64,000 bases of DNA, taken from positions 17,791-81,790 of the forward strand of contig JAKOVQ010000013.1 in assembly GCA_029781975.1 (NCBI GenBank). The letters are read 5' to 3'. The notes beneath the pieces were generated by a model that was given only the letters and a program-made list of their open reading frames with translations, had not been told where the DNA came from and did not search any database. The position numbers and the translations under genes are program-made. The first letter of the stretch is position 1. Every line of letters starts with the position of its first letter. Origin of the DNA: Acidobacteriota bacterium (lineage in GTDB: Bacteria; Acidobacteriota; Thermoanaerobaculia; UBA5066). Shown piece by piece: positions 8,051-16,561 of this stretch.

Positions 8051-9027
8051 CCGGGCTCGACTCCCCCGTCGTCCTCCTCGCCGGGCGGGGCTCCCGCCGT
8101 CTGGAGGCGGCCGCCCTCGACTCCGCCGCCGCGCTCCTCTGCCGCACCGGGCGAAGGGGAGCCGACTGCCCCGACTGCCGGCGGGTCGCCTCCCGCGAGC
8201 ACCCCGACCTCCTCGTCGCCGCGCCCGAGCGGCGGCGCCGAGCCCACGTGCCGGAGTTCGACGAGTCGTCCGACAGCAAGGAGACGACCCTTCCGGCCGC
8301 GCTGGTCCGCGCCGTCGCGGCCGAGGCCTCCCGGCTCCCTTACGAGGCCGAGAGGCGGGTCCTCGTCCTCCTCGACGTCGACCGGACCGAGCCGGCCGCC
8401 TTCAGCGCCCTCCTCAAGGTGCTGGAGGAGCCGCCGCGGAAGGCGCGCTTCCTCCTGACGGCGACCCGGCCCCGCCTCCTCCCTCCGACGATCCTCTCGC
8501 GCGTCGTCCTCCGGAAGCTGCCGTCGCCCACGCGGGCCGATCTCGCCGCGGCCCTCGAGGTGGCCGGGCTCCCCGCCGAGGAGGCGGAGGCCCGCGCCGC
8601 GTTCGGCGCGGCCGACGCGGACGAGGCCCGGGGGATCGACCTGGCCGCCGCGCGCGCCCTGCGGGACGGGCTCCTCGAGGCCGCCTCGGGGCTCCTGCTC
8701 GGGCGGTCCCCCGGCTGGGCCCTCGTCCTGGCGGCCCGCCTCGCGGGCGAGGACGCGGCCGAGACCTCCGAGAGGCTCGACCTCCTCGCGCAGCTCCTGC
8801 GGGACGCCGCCGCGGCGACGGTCGACCCCGCCGGCCTCTCCCTTCGTCACCGGGAGCGGTTCCGCGACCTCCACCGTCTCGGCGAGGCCGGGGCCGAGGC
8901 GCTCCTCGGCGCCGCGGAGTCCGCGCTGAGGGATTCGGCCGACCTTACGGACTCGCGGCGGAACGCGCGCCTCGCGGCCGAGGCCTACGCCCTCCGCCTG
9001 GCGCGGACGCTCGCTCGTCCCGCCTGA
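8047..9027 (+). CDS. holB: DNA polymerase III delta' subunit-like protein
   Basis: 326 residues, AAA+ clamp-loader fold. A zinc-binding cysteine set (CRTGRRGADCPDC) is followed by REHPDLLV, both typical of delta'/gamma subunits. Then come the strand LVLLDVDRTEP, the SALLKVLEEPP motif and a sensor-1-like LLTATRPRLLPPTILSR. The P-loop position reads AGRGSRR and lacks the GKT signature. That is expected for delta', which does not hydrolyse ATP in well-studied clamp loaders. The start ATG at 8047 overlaps the tmk stop by four bases, so translation is probably coupled. The C-terminal region is divergent and alanine-rich, which lowers certainty slightly. Confidence 0.82.
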   Translation: MTGLDSPVVLLAGRGSRRLEAAALDSAAALLCRTGRRGADCPDCRRVASREHPDLLVAAPERRRRAHVPEFDESSDSKETTLPAALVRAVAAEASRLPYEAERRVLVLLDVDRTEPAAFSALLKVLEEPPRKARFLLTATRPRLLPPTILSRVVLRKLPSPTRADLAAALEVAGLPAEEAEARAAFGAADADEARGIDLAAARALRDGLLEAASGLLLGRSPGWALVLAARLAGEDAAETSERLDLLAQLLRDAAAATVDPAGLSLRHRERFRDLHRLGEAGAEALLGAAESALRDSADLTDSRRNARLAAEAYALRLARTLARPA

Positions 9028-9055
9028 GCGCAGGCCGTCCGCCGCCGCGCCCGCG

Positions 9056-10234
9056 TCACTCCTTCTCGAGCCAGATCTCCACGTCGGCCGCCTTCCCCTC
9101 CTCGACCTCCACCTCCTTGGTCTGCGGCTCGAACCCCGGCCGCGTGACGGAGACGGTGTGCTTGCCGGGACGGACGGGGACCCCGCGCCGGCTGCTCACC
9201 TCGTCGGCCGTCCCGACGTAGCGGTCATCCACGTAGACCGCGGCATCGTCCGGGGTGACGTCGAGGCGAAGCCGCGAGGCGGAGGCCGGCGCCATCCGCG
9301 CGCTCCGGTCGTCTCCCTCGCCCCGTGTCTCGCCCCGGGTCTCGTCCCGGCGAACGTCGGTGCGCGGCCGGTCGTCGTCGGCGCTTTCGTCGTCCCAGCG
9401 GCCCACCCGGTCGTCCGCGCGTTCCCGGGCGGGGGGAGGGGGCGGAACCGCGCCGGGCCCGAACACGCGGCCGAGGGGCGTTCCGGTCTCCGGCGGGTCG
9501 AAGGAGCTGAGCTTCCCCTTCCCCGGAAGGAGGGTCATCTCGTTGTCGAGCGTCACCTCCTGCCCCCGCTTGACCTCGAGGTCGATCGACAGGGGCTGGT
9601 AGATGGGGTGCTTGAACTCCAGCTTGTACTTGCCGGGGAGGAGGTAGAGGGCGTCCGGGTAACCGTCGAAGTCGTCGGCCTGGCCGATCAGCTTCCCGTC
9701 GAGGTAGACCTGTGCCGAATCGGGCTCGACGTCGGTCTCCACGCGCGCGAAGCGCGAGGCGTACGGGCGCTCGGCCCCGTAGACGCGGGAGTAGACGACG
9801 CTCGGGCCCCAGTACCAGGGGTATCCCCAGCCCCAGGGGTAGCCCCAGCCCCAGCCGCCGTACCAGCCGACGGAAACGCGCGGGCCGTAGTAGGAGCGGT
9901 GACCGTAGTAAGACCCTCCCCCGTGGTAGGAGCCCCCGCCGCGATAGGAGCCGCCGCCGCGATAGGAGCCGCCGCCGTGGGAGGTGCCACCCCCGTGGAA
10001 GACGCCCCCGCCGCGGCCGGAGCTCCCGCCGTGGCTGGCGCCACCTCCGCCGCTGCCGCCTCCGTGGCTCCCCCCACCGCTCCCGCCGCGCTCCCCTCCT
10101 CCGCCCCGCTGGGCAAGGAGGGAGGGGGCGGGAAGGATGAGCGCAGCGCAGGCGAGAAGGATCGCCGCGGACCGCAGCCGACGCCGGCGGGGCTCGCTGC
10201 CGGACCGATCCGAGGAGATGGAAGTCAGCTGCAT
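9056..10234 (-). CDS. Secreted glycine-rich protein with two PEGA domains
   Basis: 392 residues. A signal peptide (hydrophobic core about residues 22-42, cleavage likely after LLAQ) leads into a low-complexity Gly/Ser/His region. It contains tandem GGGSYR-type repeats (about 45-110), then a Tyr/Trp/Gly-rich segment with YGGWGWGYPWGWG (about 118-145). PEGA-type beta domain 1 lies about 160-235 (DSAQVYLDGKLIG...LLPGKYKLEFKHP). A polar Arg/Asp-rich linker follows, then PEGA domain 2 at the C-terminus (DAAVYVDDRYVGT...VRPGKHTVSVTRPGFE). PEGA domains are small cell-surface modules. No enzymatic motif is visible. The ATG at 10234 follows a GGAGG ribosome site, and a sigma-54-like promoter lies about 70 bases upstream. 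Confidence 0.85.
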   Translation of the reverse strand: MQLTSISSDRSGSEPRRRRLRSAAILLACAALILPAPSLLAQRGGGGERGGSGGGSHGGGSGGGGASHGGSSGRGGGVFHGGGTSHGGGSYRGGGSYRGGGSYHGGGSYYGHRSYYGPRVSVGWYGGWGWGYPWGWGYPWYWGPSVVYSRVYGAERPYASRFARVETDVEPDSAQVYLDGKLIGQADDFDGYPDALYLLPGKYKLEFKHPIYQPLSIDLEVKRGQEVTLDNEMTLLPGKGKLSSFDPPETGTPLGRVFGPGAVPPPPPARERADDRVGRWDDESADDDRPRTDVRRDETRGETRGEGDDRSARMAPASASRLRLDVTPDDAAVYVDDRYVGTADEVSSRRGVPVRPGKHTVSVTRPGFEPQTKEVEVEEGKAADVEIWLEKE

Positions 10235-10300
10235 GGAAACCTCCCGGAGCCGGACGACCGGCCCCCGCAGGGGACCCCGGAGAATCCCGGGGAGCTTCGT

Positions 10301-10316
10301 TGCAAGCGTCCTGCCG
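10301..10316 (-). promoter_or_regulatory. Candidate sigma-54 (-24/-12) promoter of the PEGA gene
   Basis: The minus strand reads CGGCAG, five bases, then TTGCAA. The GG (-24) and GC (-12) pairs have the obligatory 10-base spacing. The -12 box is perfect and the -24 box has two mismatches to TGGCAC. The predicted start near 10290 leaves a leader of about 55 bases. It contains a CCCCGG/CCGGGG hairpin before the GGAGG ribosome site of the gene starting at 10234. Confidence 0.42.
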
Positions 10317-10357
10317 GCCCCGCGCGACGACCGCGCGTCTCCGCGAGCGGACGTCCC

Positions 10358-13300
10358 TCAGGCAGGCGCACGACGTGCCCCCTGGTAGAACGCGTGGTTG
10401 AGGAGGTCGTCGTAGAGCCTGCCCGGGAGGGGGATCCCGGCCCGGTCGCAGGCCGCCGCGACCGGGCCAAGGGCGGAGTAGAGCGGCCCGAGCTTCCGGA
10501 AGCGCCAGCGGGGCGACTCGGAAGGGAGGAACGGGTTGCCCGCGAGCTCCGGCTGAAGGCGATAGAGCACGCCGATCGCCCCTCCGACGTGCCGCTGCCG
10601 TCGCAGGAACCCCCCGAGGGTCTGGGGGTGGACGTGGCGGGTCGACGCGGCCTTCCGGTAGACGATCGGAATCCCCTGCCGGGAGAGCCGGTAGCCGAGC
10701 TCGATGTCCTCCCAGCCGTACGACGTGAAGGCCCCGTCGAACGGGTTCGCGGCCGCCACGTCCCGCGGGAGGGAGACGTTGGACGTGTAGAGGTTCGTGA
10801 AGGGGGCCTCCCGCCCGTCGGCGAGGAGGTCGAAGGAGAACTGCGCGCCGCGCCCGTTCACGAACTCCAGGAAGGGGGTGACGCGCATCCGCTCGCGGTG
10901 CCAGTCGGTGAACCCGATCACGGCGCACGGCGCGCCTTCCTGCCGGTGCGCCGCGACGTGCTCCTCGACGCAGCGGGGGTCGGGGATCGTGTCGTCCCCG
11001 AGGAAGAGGACGAGGTCGCCGGTCGCGCGCGTCACGCCGAGGTTCCGCGCCTTCCCCTGCTTCTGGTTCGTCTGGTGAAGGGGGAGGAGGCTCAGCTCCG
11101 GGTGGGCATCGCGGTACTCGAGGAGCCTCTCGGTGGTGCCGTCGGTCGAGCCGTCGTCGACGACGACGACCTCGAGGTCGCGGTGGGTCTGCGCCCGGAG
11201 GGCGTCGAGCGTCTCGCGGAGGACCTCCCAGCGGTTGAAGGTCGGGATGACGACCGACACCCGTGAAGGGACCTTCCCGGGCGCCTCCTTCTCCGCGGGC
11301 CCGGGCCCGTCGACGAACCGGATCGAGCGGACGGCCGCTCCGAGGTGCCGGAAATCCCAGTTCCCGATCGCGCCGTGCGGGACCCCCGCGGGAGAATCGA
11401 TCCGGAGGTCGAGGAGGCCGTCCTCCCCCGACGCCGCGCCGATCTCGACCGTGGTCCACGCCTCTCCCTCGATCGCCTGGACCGCTTCGCGTCCCCCGCA
11501 GGTGAGCCGGACCTCTCCGGCCGGACGGGCGCAGGAGAGCTTCACCTCGCAGCGGAGGAGACCGGAGCGGGAGGGGCCGACCCGGAGGACGCAGCGAGCC
11601 CTCCCCGCCGTCCAGCGGAACGGACCCGCCCCGTCGTCGTCCCTCCCGTACCAGCCCCATCCGAGGCGGCTCTCCCCCGAGAACTCGCCCGGCAGGAGGA
11701 GCGGCGAGGGGAGCCACGTCTCCGGCGGCTCCCCGCCGCGGTACCGCGGCGGCTCGGGCGGCGCCGCCGGGTAGAGCGCGGGGGAGACGAGGCCGCGAGC
11801 CCTCAGCTCCCGGGGGCTCCGGACGCGGCGCCGGGCGAGCGCGCGCCTCTCGCGGAGGGTCCCGGGGAGCCGGCCGAGGTTCCAGAGGGCGGCGTGCGCG
11901 AGGAGCCGCCACGCCCCGGCCCGGGCGAGAGTCTGAACGTGCCACCTCAGGACCTTGGCCAGCTCCAGCGGCTCCTCGTGCTTGAGGGCCGAGCGGATGC
12001 AGTGTCTCAGCCCCAGCTTCGCCCGCCACTCGAGCCCCTTCTCCTTCCTGGACGTCCCGAGGAACGCGTGGCGGACGACCGAGTCGCGGCAGACGACGAC
12101 CCGCTTCCCGAGGAGCCAGAGCCGCCACCCGAGGTCGACGTCCTCGTGGTACATGAAGAAGGCCGGGTCGAAGCCGCCGAGCGAGAGGAAGTCCGCCTTT
12201 CGCATCGCCATCGCGGCGGCCGTCGGGAAGAGGACCTCCTCGCAGCGCGGCCGGGGGTCGCCGGGTCCGTACGGGACGAACGGGAAGCGGAACCGGTGGT
12301 CCCAGGCGTACCCGAGCCGCGTCATCCCGCCCCCTTCCCCGTTGAGGAGCTCGGGAAGGGCCAGGAGCCGGAGCGTCGAGCAGGTCGCGGCCACGTCGCC
12401 CTCCTCGCGGAGGGGGCGGAGGAGGGCGGGGAGCCAGCCGGGCTCGACGACCGTATCGGAGTTGAGGAGGACGACGAAGGCCCCCTTCGCCCTCTCGATC
12501 CCCACCCGGTTCGCCCCGCCGAACCCGAGGTTGGCGCCGGTCTCGACGATCGTCACCGAGGGGTGGTTCGCCCGCGTCCAGGCGACGCTGTCGTCGGACG
12601 AGCCGTTGTCGACGAGGATCACCTCCCCCGCGGAGGGCGGGCAGGCCTCGAGCGACGGGAGGCACTTCTCCAGGTGGTGCCTCCCGTTGAAGTTGACGAT
12701 CACGACCGACGCCAGCTCCGCCTCCCGTCCCTCGGCGGCGGTCCGCTCCACGGCGGACCGGATCCCTTCCACCGTCCCCGACGCCCGCTCCGCCTCGACG
12801 CGGACCTCCCGCGGGAGGTAGACGCCCTTGACGTGGGCCAGGAGCCGGGCGAGCGTCTCCGGCCCGTACCGGTGCGCGTGCTTCTCGAGGACCGCCACGC
12901 GGTGCCGGTGCTGTGCCGCCGCGCCGTCCGGGTCGTCGATGAACGACCCCGGGAAGAGCCGGTACTCCGCGACCGGGACGTCGACGAGCCGGAACGGCAG
13001 CTCGTCCGAGAGCCTCAGGAAGAGGTCCCAGTCCTCGAACCTCTCGAGCCCCGGGTCCATCCCGCCCGCGCGTCGGAGCGCCTCGAGCGGGAAGAGGGCC
13101 GCGTTGAGGGGGATGAAGTTCTCGAGGAGAAGCCCCTCGGACGAGAACGGCTCGGCGAACGAGCGGAACGGGGTCCGCGTCCGCCCCTCCCCTTCGCGCA
13201 GGTACCGGGACGCCTCGACGCGCCCGTAGACCACTTCGTCCGGGCGGGCTTCCGCGACGAGCGCCGCGAGGCCGCCGGGAAGGAGGAGGTCGTCGTCGTC

Positions 13301-14434
13301 GAGGAAGTGGACCCAGGCCCCGCGGGCCGCGGCGATCCCCTCGTTCGCCGCGGCCGACCGCCCCCGGCCCGGCTGGAGGTCGACGAGCCGGACGGCGATG
13401 CGGGAGCGGAACGGGTCCACGATCCCCTCGACGTCCGCCCCTCCGTCGTTGACGACGACGACCTCGAGCGCGGGAGCCTCCTGCGCCGCCACGCTCGCGA
13501 GCGCCTCCCGGAGGAGCCCCGGCCGGTCCTTGGTCCGGACGACGACGGAGACGGCGGGCGCCTCCAATGGCGTCGCGACGGGCGCGCCGCCGGACGCTGC
13601 GGGGGCGGGACGAGCCCCTGCCGCCGGCGCCGGCGCCCGGAGCACCTCGTCGGGGCTCAGCGTCGGGCCGATCGCCCGGGCGAGCCGCACGGGGTCGATC
13701 CCGGGAAGGTCCCCGACCGGGACGAGGAAGAAGGCCTCCGCGGAGACGACGCTTCGCGGGAGGCTCATCCGGCGGTAGGCGCCGAGAGCGCGCATGAGGG
13801 CGGGGTAGTCGTGTCCGCCGAGCTGCGACACGAACGCCTCGACGGCCTTCTCCTTCCGCGCGACGGTGGCCGAGACGTCCACGAGGACGGTCGGCCGGAT
13901 CGGGTGAGAGACCTCGTAGAACGCCGCCCGCGCACCGCCCGGCAACGCGAGGGCGAGACGCCGCCCCGCCTCGCCGGCCCAGAGCGAGAGGAACGCCTCC
14001 GCGACGGCGCGATGGTCCGGGTGGACCTCTGCCGGCGACGGGACGAAGACGAGGTCGGGGAGCCCTTCGAGAAGCGCCCCCTCGAGGAGCTCGCGGAGAT
14101 CGCCCCCGCGCGAGGCCAGACCCCGGTCGGGAAGGAAGGCGCAGCGCGCCGCGCCGCCACCGAGACGCACGAGCGCCTCCCGGGTCTCCGCGAGGCGGAG
14201 CTCTCCCGTCGCGTGCCGCCTCTTCGGGTCGGGCTCGTCCGCCGCGCCGTCGGTGACGACGAGGACGTCGAGCCGGGCGCCGTCCGCGAGGAGCGACGCG
14301 AGGGTCCCCCCGCAGCCGAACGTCTCGTCGTCCGCGTGCGGCGCGACGACGAGGACCCGCCGCGCGGCGAGCCTCGTGGCCTCGTAAGGAAGGAGTCTTC
14401 TCTCGGGGGAGGGGTCCTCTGAGCCGGAAGCCAA
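10358..14434 (-). CDS. PIG-L deacetylase fused to three GT2 glycosyltransferase domains
   Basis: A 1358-residue cytoplasmic fusion. Residues about 25-245 are a PIG-L/LmbE N-deacetylase with the zinc motif PHADDETFGCGG and a later HPDHRAV. Three GT2 domains follow, each opening with the characteristic nucleotide-sugar strand: VSVVVRTKDRPGLL (about 290), VVIVNFNGRHHLEK (about 575) and VSVVIPTFNRWEVL (about 1060). DDD/DxD-type acidic motifs (FLDDDD, LNSDT, FLGDD) mark the active sites. Between GT2-2 and GT2-3 (about 960-1055) is a beta-rich segment with GWGWYG. It probably builds and edits a surface glycan. The only plausible start is the TTG at 14434, eight bases from a TAGAAT hexamer, consistent with a leaderless message. 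Confidence 0.85.
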   Translation of the reverse strand: MASGSEDPSPERRLLPYEATRLAARRVLVVAPHADDETFGCGGTLASLLADGARLDVLVVTDGAADEPDPKRRHATGELRLAETREALVRLGGGAARCAFLPDRGLASRGGDLRELLEGALLEGLPDLVFVPSPAEVHPDHRAVAEAFLSLWAGEAGRRLALALPGGARAAFYEVSHPIRPTVLVDVSATVARKEKAVEAFVSQLGGHDYPALMRALGAYRRMSLPRSVVSAEAFFLVPVGDLPGIDPVRLARAIGPTLSPDEVLRAPAPAAGARPAPAASGGAPVATPLEAPAVSVVVRTKDRPGLLREALASVAAQEAPALEVVVVNDGGADVEGIVDPFRSRIAVRLVDLQPGRGRSAAANEGIAAARGAWVHFLDDDDLLLPGGLAALVAEARPDEVVYGRVEASRYLREGEGRTRTPFRSFAEPFSSEGLLLENFIPLNAALFPLEALRRAGGMDPGLERFEDWDLFLRLSDELPFRLVDVPVAEYRLFPGSFIDDPDGAAAQHRHRVAVLEKHAHRYGPETLARLLAHVKGVYLPREVRVEAERASGTVEGIRSAVERTAAEGREAELASVVIVNFNGRHHLEKCLPSLEACPPSAGEVILVDNGSSDDSVAWTRANHPSVTIVETGANLGFGGANRVGIERAKGAFVVLLNSDTVVEPGWLPALLRPLREEGDVAATCSTLRLLALPELLNGEGGGMTRLGYAWDHRFRFPFVPYGPGDPRPRCEEVLFPTAAAMAMRKADFLSLGGFDPAFFMYHEDVDLGWRLWLLGKRVVVCRDSVVRHAFLGTSRKEKGLEWRAKLGLRHCIRSALKHEEPLELAKVLRWHVQTLARAGAWRLLAHAALWNLGRLPGTLRERRALARRRVRSPRELRARGLVSPALYPAAPPEPPRYRGGEPPETWLPSPLLLPGEFSGESRLGWGWYGRDDDGAGPFRWTAGRARCVLRVGPSRSGLLRCEVKLSCARPAGEVRLTCGGREAVQAIEGEAWTTVEIGAASGEDGLLDLRIDSPAGVPHGAIGNWDFRHLGAAVRSIRFVDGPGPAEKEAPGKVPSRVSVVIPTFNRWEVLRETLDALRAQTHRDLEVVVVDDGSTDGTTERLLEYRDAHPELSLLPLHQTNQKQGKARNLGVTRATGDLVLFLGDDTIPDPRCVEEHVAAHRQEGAPCAVIGFTDWHRERMRVTPFLEFVNGRGAQFSFDLLADGREAPFTNLYTSNVSLPRDVAAANPFDGAFTSYGWEDIELGYRLSRQGIPIVYRKAASTRHVHPQTLGGFLRRQRHVGGAIGVLYRLQPELAGNPFLPSESPRWRFRKLGPLYSALGPVAAACDRAGIPLPGRLYDDLLNHAFYQGARRAPA

Positions 14435-14442
14435 GCCGGGTG

Positions 14443-14448
14443 ATTCTA
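14443..14448 (-). promoter_or_regulatory. TAGAAT -10-like element abutting a TTG start
   Basis: The minus strand carries TAGAAT with 8 bases between it and the TTG start at 14434. There is no ribosome site in between, as expected for a leaderless transcript. It sits in the 42-base gap after the GT2 gene that ends at 14477. Confidence 0.4.
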
Positions 14449-14476
14449 AACGCCGGTCACGGCTCCGCCCGCCGCG

Positions 14477-15541
14477 TCAGCGGCCGTCGAAGCGCCCCTC
14501 GGCGAGGACCGCGCCCGTCTCCCGCGCGAAGACGCGCACCCAGAGGGTCTCCCCGCTGTGGGCCCGGGCGAGGTCGTCCGGCAGGCGCCAGCTCCGGGCA
14601 CCGACGGGGACGAGCGCCAGAGCGAAGGGCTGGAAGTGCGGGTACGGGGAGACGGCGGCGGCGGCCGCCGCCGGGAGGTCCCAGGCGAGGCTCGTGACGG
14701 CGGGGACCTCGGGCCCCTCCCAGGGCGCGAGCGCCGCGAGCCGCGCGAGGCCCCGCACGCCGGCTTCGCCGAAGTGCTTCTCGTAGTACCGGGCCTCGGA
14801 CTCGGCGAACCACGCCGCGGCGCGAGGCTCGGTCCGGGTGCTCTGCGCGAAGAGGTGGACCACGTGGGCGGCGCCGACGAAGAGGAGGCGGCCGCCACGG
14901 AGCAGCAGCCTCCTCTGCCAGTCGTTCTCCTCGTAGTACAGGCGGTACCCTTCGTCGAAGGGCCCGACGGCCTCGAGCGTCTTTCGCGAGAGGACGATCA
15001 GCGCCCCCGAAAGGCCCCGGACCTCGACGGTCTCCCCGGCGGCCGCTCGCTCCGCCTGGGCCGCCGCACGGCGCGCCTCGCGCCTGAAGACCCGCGCGCT
15101 CCGCGCCGGGTCGACGGCGAGCGCCTTCCGGGCGAGCTCCTCCGGGCGCGCCTCCTCCTCGGGCGGCATCAGGACCGTCCTCGCGCCGTCCGCGAAGAGC
15201 GCCGGACCCGCCGCGACGAGCCCGGCGGAGCCGACCGCCCGGACGAGCGCGTCCACCGAGCCCTCTCCGAAGACGAGGTCCGGGTTCGCGAGGAAGAGCG
15301 CCTCGCCGCGCGAGGCGGCGATCCCGGCGTTCAGCCCGCCGGCGAAGCCGAGGTTCCGCTCCGGCAGGAGAACGGTGTCGGCGTGCGCCTCGAGCGCCGC
15401 GCGTTCCCGCGCGTCCTCCGAGTTGACGACGGCGACCACTTCCGCCTCCAGGCCGGCCCGGCGAGCGTCCTCCCGGAACGTCGCGATCGCACGGACCGCG
15501 AGCGCCGCCGAACGGTAGGAGACGAAGACGGCCGAGATCAT
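14477..15541 (-). CDS. GT2-family glycosyltransferase (rhamnosyltransferase-like)
   Basis: 354 residues. The GT2 fold is visible from the first residues: ISAVFVSYRSAALA, then VVAVVNSED, the NLGFAGGLNAGI motif, the FLANPD metal/nucleotide motif and GPFDEGYRLYYEENDW, the acceptor-side ED pair. This signature is typical of enzymes that extend surface polysaccharides with deoxyhexoses, but the donor sugar cannot be read from sequence. The C-terminal 80 residues form an extra beta-rich tail (SWRLPDDLARAHSGETLWVR). It lies just upstream of the PIG-L/GT2 fusion and is divergent from a GNAT gene only 23 bases away. Confidence 0.88.
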   Translation of the reverse strand: MISAVFVSYRSAALAVRAIATFREDARRAGLEAEVVAVVNSEDARERAALEAHADTVLLPERNLGFAGGLNAGIAASRGEALFLANPDLVFGEGSVDALVRAVGSAGLVAAGPALFADGARTVLMPPEEEARPEELARKALAVDPARSARVFRREARRAAAQAERAAAGETVEVRGLSGALIVLSRKTLEAVGPFDEGYRLYYEENDWQRRLLLRGGRLLFVGAAHVVHLFAQSTRTEPRAAAWFAESEARYYEKHFGEAGVRGLARLAALAPWEGPEVPAVTSLAWDLPAAAAAAVSPYPHFQPFALALVPVGARSWRLPDDLARAHSGETLWVRVFARETGAVLAEGRFDGR

Positions 15542-15564
15542 CAGGTGATACCCTTCCCCGCGCC

Positions 15565-16530
15565 GTGGCGATCGAGTTCCGACCGGCCGGGAAGCGCGAT
15601 CGGCCCGCCATCTTGGAGCTCTTCGAGGTCGCGTTCAAGACCGGGGCGAGCGCCGACGACCTCGCCTGGAAGTACGACGCCAACCCTCACCCGGCGCTCT
15701 CCGCCCTCGCGATCGAGGACGGCCGGGCGCTCGGATTCATCGGTGCTCTCGGGACCCGCTACCGGGGCGCGGAGATCGACCAGAGGGGGAACACCGTCGT
15801 CGACGTGATGACGCGTCCCGACACGCGGTCCCTCGGGCACGCCGGCCTGTTCAAGCGGCTGGGCGACGTCTTCCGCCGGATCAACGCCGACGCCGGGACC
15901 CTCTTCGACTTCGGCTTTCCGCACGAGCGGGCGCGGAAGATCGAGGAGCGCCTCTTCGGTTGCAGGATGGCGGAGCCCTGCGGCGAGCGGGGACGGCCGC
16001 TCGACGCGCCGCCGCTCCTCGGGAGGCTCCGGCGACGCCTCCTCCGCCTGCGGGAGGGCGAGCCGTTCGGCCGGGCGCAGGAGGGCCTCGCCGAGGTCCT
16101 CCACGCGCGCTCCGGCTGGCGGACCGACCGCTCTCCCCGCACGCTGGCGTGGCGCTTCTCCCGGCCCGGCTTCGCCTACCGGACGTTCCAGCTGCTCGAC
16201 GTGAGGGGCCGCTCGCGCGGCTACGCCGTCGTCTCGATCCGCGATCGGAAGGCCCTCCTCGTCGACCTCCAGGTCCGCTCCGAGACCGACGGCTCCCTCG
16301 CCGACCTCCTCGCAGGGGTCCAGGAGCGCCTGGCGGGGGCCGACGCGGTCAGGATGGTCCTCCGCTCGCCGCTCGAGGGGCTCCTCGGGCGGCGTCTCGT
16401 CGACGAGCTCGGCTTCGCCCCCGAGCCTTCCGACACCGTCCTCCTGATGCACCCGATCGCGGACGGATTCGACTTCCTCGCGCCCGGCCGCACCTTCGAC
16501 TATCGCTTCTCCGACCACGACGTCTTCTGA
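15565..16530 (+). CDS. GNAT-family N-acyltransferase
   Basis: 321 residues, longer than a single GNAT domain. The N-terminal half has the recognisable start (IEFRPAGKRDRPAILELFEVAF), the central strand LGFIGALGTRYRG, and VVDVMTRPDTRSLGHAGLFKRLGD as the acetyl-CoA-binding region. The C-terminal half repeats a mixed alpha/beta pattern (RGYAVVSIRDRKALLVDLQV), suggesting a second, degenerate GNAT unit. Similar proteins are common in polysaccharide clusters, where they may acylate amino sugars. The substrate here is unknown. GTG start at 15565. It is the only plus-strand gene within the glycan block and converges on the GT4 gene 31 bases away. Confidence 0.75.
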   Translation: MAIEFRPAGKRDRPAILELFEVAFKTGASADDLAWKYDANPHPALSALAIEDGRALGFIGALGTRYRGAEIDQRGNTVVDVMTRPDTRSLGHAGLFKRLGDVFRRINADAGTLFDFGFPHERARKIEERLFGCRMAEPCGERGRPLDAPPLLGRLRRRLLRLREGEPFGRAQEGLAEVLHARSGWRTDRSPRTLAWRFSRPGFAYRTFQLLDVRGRSRGYAVVSIRDRKALLVDLQVRSETDGSLADLLAGVQERLAGADAVRMVLRSPLEGLLGRRLVDELGFAPEPSDTVLLMHPIADGFDFLAPGRTFDYRFSDHDVF

Positions 16531-16561
16531 AGGCGGGGACGCCGTCGAGCGCGTCGCGGCC

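Noticed and set aside
11345..14422. 1025-residue plus-strand frame opposite the PIG-L/GT2 gene
   Set aside because: Same low-complexity composition. The minus-strand frame has clear deacetylase and glycosyltransferase motifs.
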